A stretch of DNA of 5,602 nt from Firmicutes bacterium CAG:110. GTDB lineage: Bacteria; Bacillota; Clostridia; Oscillospirales; Oscillospiraceae. Each line of letters begins with the position of its first letter. Positions within the stretch are counted from its first letter, which is position 1. The DNA is taken from NCBI GenBank assembly GCA_000434635.1, contig HF988048.1:1-5602 (forward strand). Reading direction: 5' to 3'. Under the pieces are notes generated by a model, which had not been told where the DNA came from, made no database searches, and saw only the letters and a program-made list of their open reading frames with translations. Below, piece by piece: positions 5,457-5,602 of the stretch. The translations under genes were made by a program, and so were the position numbers.

Positions 5457-5602
5457 TCAGATAGAATACAGGGATGTCAGCAGCTGCTCGAATTCCGCCC
5501 GGTTGGAGACCCCTGCGTCCCGGAAGATCCTGCTCCGGCGGTAGCGGATCGCGCTGCCGCTCATAAAGAGCATTTCCTCCATCTGCTCATAGCTCTTTCC
5601 CT
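5457..5602 (-). CDS. LuxR-type HTH regulator, C-terminal fragment
   Basis: The gene enters from the right edge; only 47 codons and a TGA stop are present. The residues run GKSYEQMEEMLFMSGSAIRY (1-20 of the fragment), then RRSRIFRDAGVSNRAEFEQ and a short tail ending LYSI. This follows the C-terminal part of LuxR/NarL-type helix-turn-helix domains: the G-x-S/T-x-x-x-I scaffold helix, L-x-x-S then the recognition helix, an I-F-R linker, and V-x-N-R-A-E. It is probably a transcription regulator, possibly a response regulator, but the sensing domain is outside the window. Several usual positions differ (Met for the scaffold Ile, Ala-Ile-Arg for Thr-Val-Lys, Asp-Ala-Gly for Lys-Leu-Gly). It lies directly upstream of the isomerase gene on the same strand and is a candidate local regulator. 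Confidence 0.65.
   Translation of the reverse strand, partial: GKSYEQMEEMLFMSGSAIRYRRSRIFRDAGVSNRAEFEQLLTSLYSI

Overview
The window looks like chromosome from a moderately GC-rich member of the Bacillota, probably a gut or anaerobic clostridial lineage. This rests on the style of the lipoprotein signal peptide, strong AGGAGG-type ribosome binding sites, sigma-A-type promoters, and a CUT1 sugar ABC operon that carries a DUF624 gene and no ATPase gene. The taxon is an inference; no marker gene is present. All six coding regions I can support lie on the minus strand, so the window reads biologically from right to left.

From right to left the layout is as follows. The last 47 codons of a protein with a LuxR-type DNA-binding helix-turn-helix end at 5457. 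A 271-residue TIM-barrel sugar isomerase/epimerase (5345-4530) follows, with a consensus promoter placed so close that its mRNA may begin at the ATG. It ends in a strong bidirectional hairpin terminator (4480-4527). A 295-bp intergenic region then holds the promoter of the transport operon, a pair of direct repeats over that promoter, and a plus-strand promoter that could make a short noncoding RNA ending at the same hairpin. The operon consists of a lipoprotein solute-binding protein (4234-2900), a MalF-type permease (2753-1827), a MalG-type permease (1810-974) and a small DUF624/YesL-family membrane protein (969-307). A GC-rich hairpin (262-289) follows. The left edge holds the first 25 codons of a secreted protein (77 to beyond position 1) with its own candidate promoter and a palindrome over the -10 element.

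The genes fit one job: uptake of a sugar or oligosaccharide, with the binding protein capturing it, the two permeases forming the channel and an ATPase encoded elsewhere supplying energy (as MsmK/MsmX-type ATPases do for CUT1 systems). The upstream epimerase-like enzyme may convert the imported sugar, and the LuxR-type protein may regulate the locus. The substrate cannot be read from the sequence. I see no evidence of a mobile element, CRISPR array, phage or dedicated defence system. The most interesting material is regulatory: the possible leaderless mRNA, the clustered operator-like repeats, and the possible short RNA.
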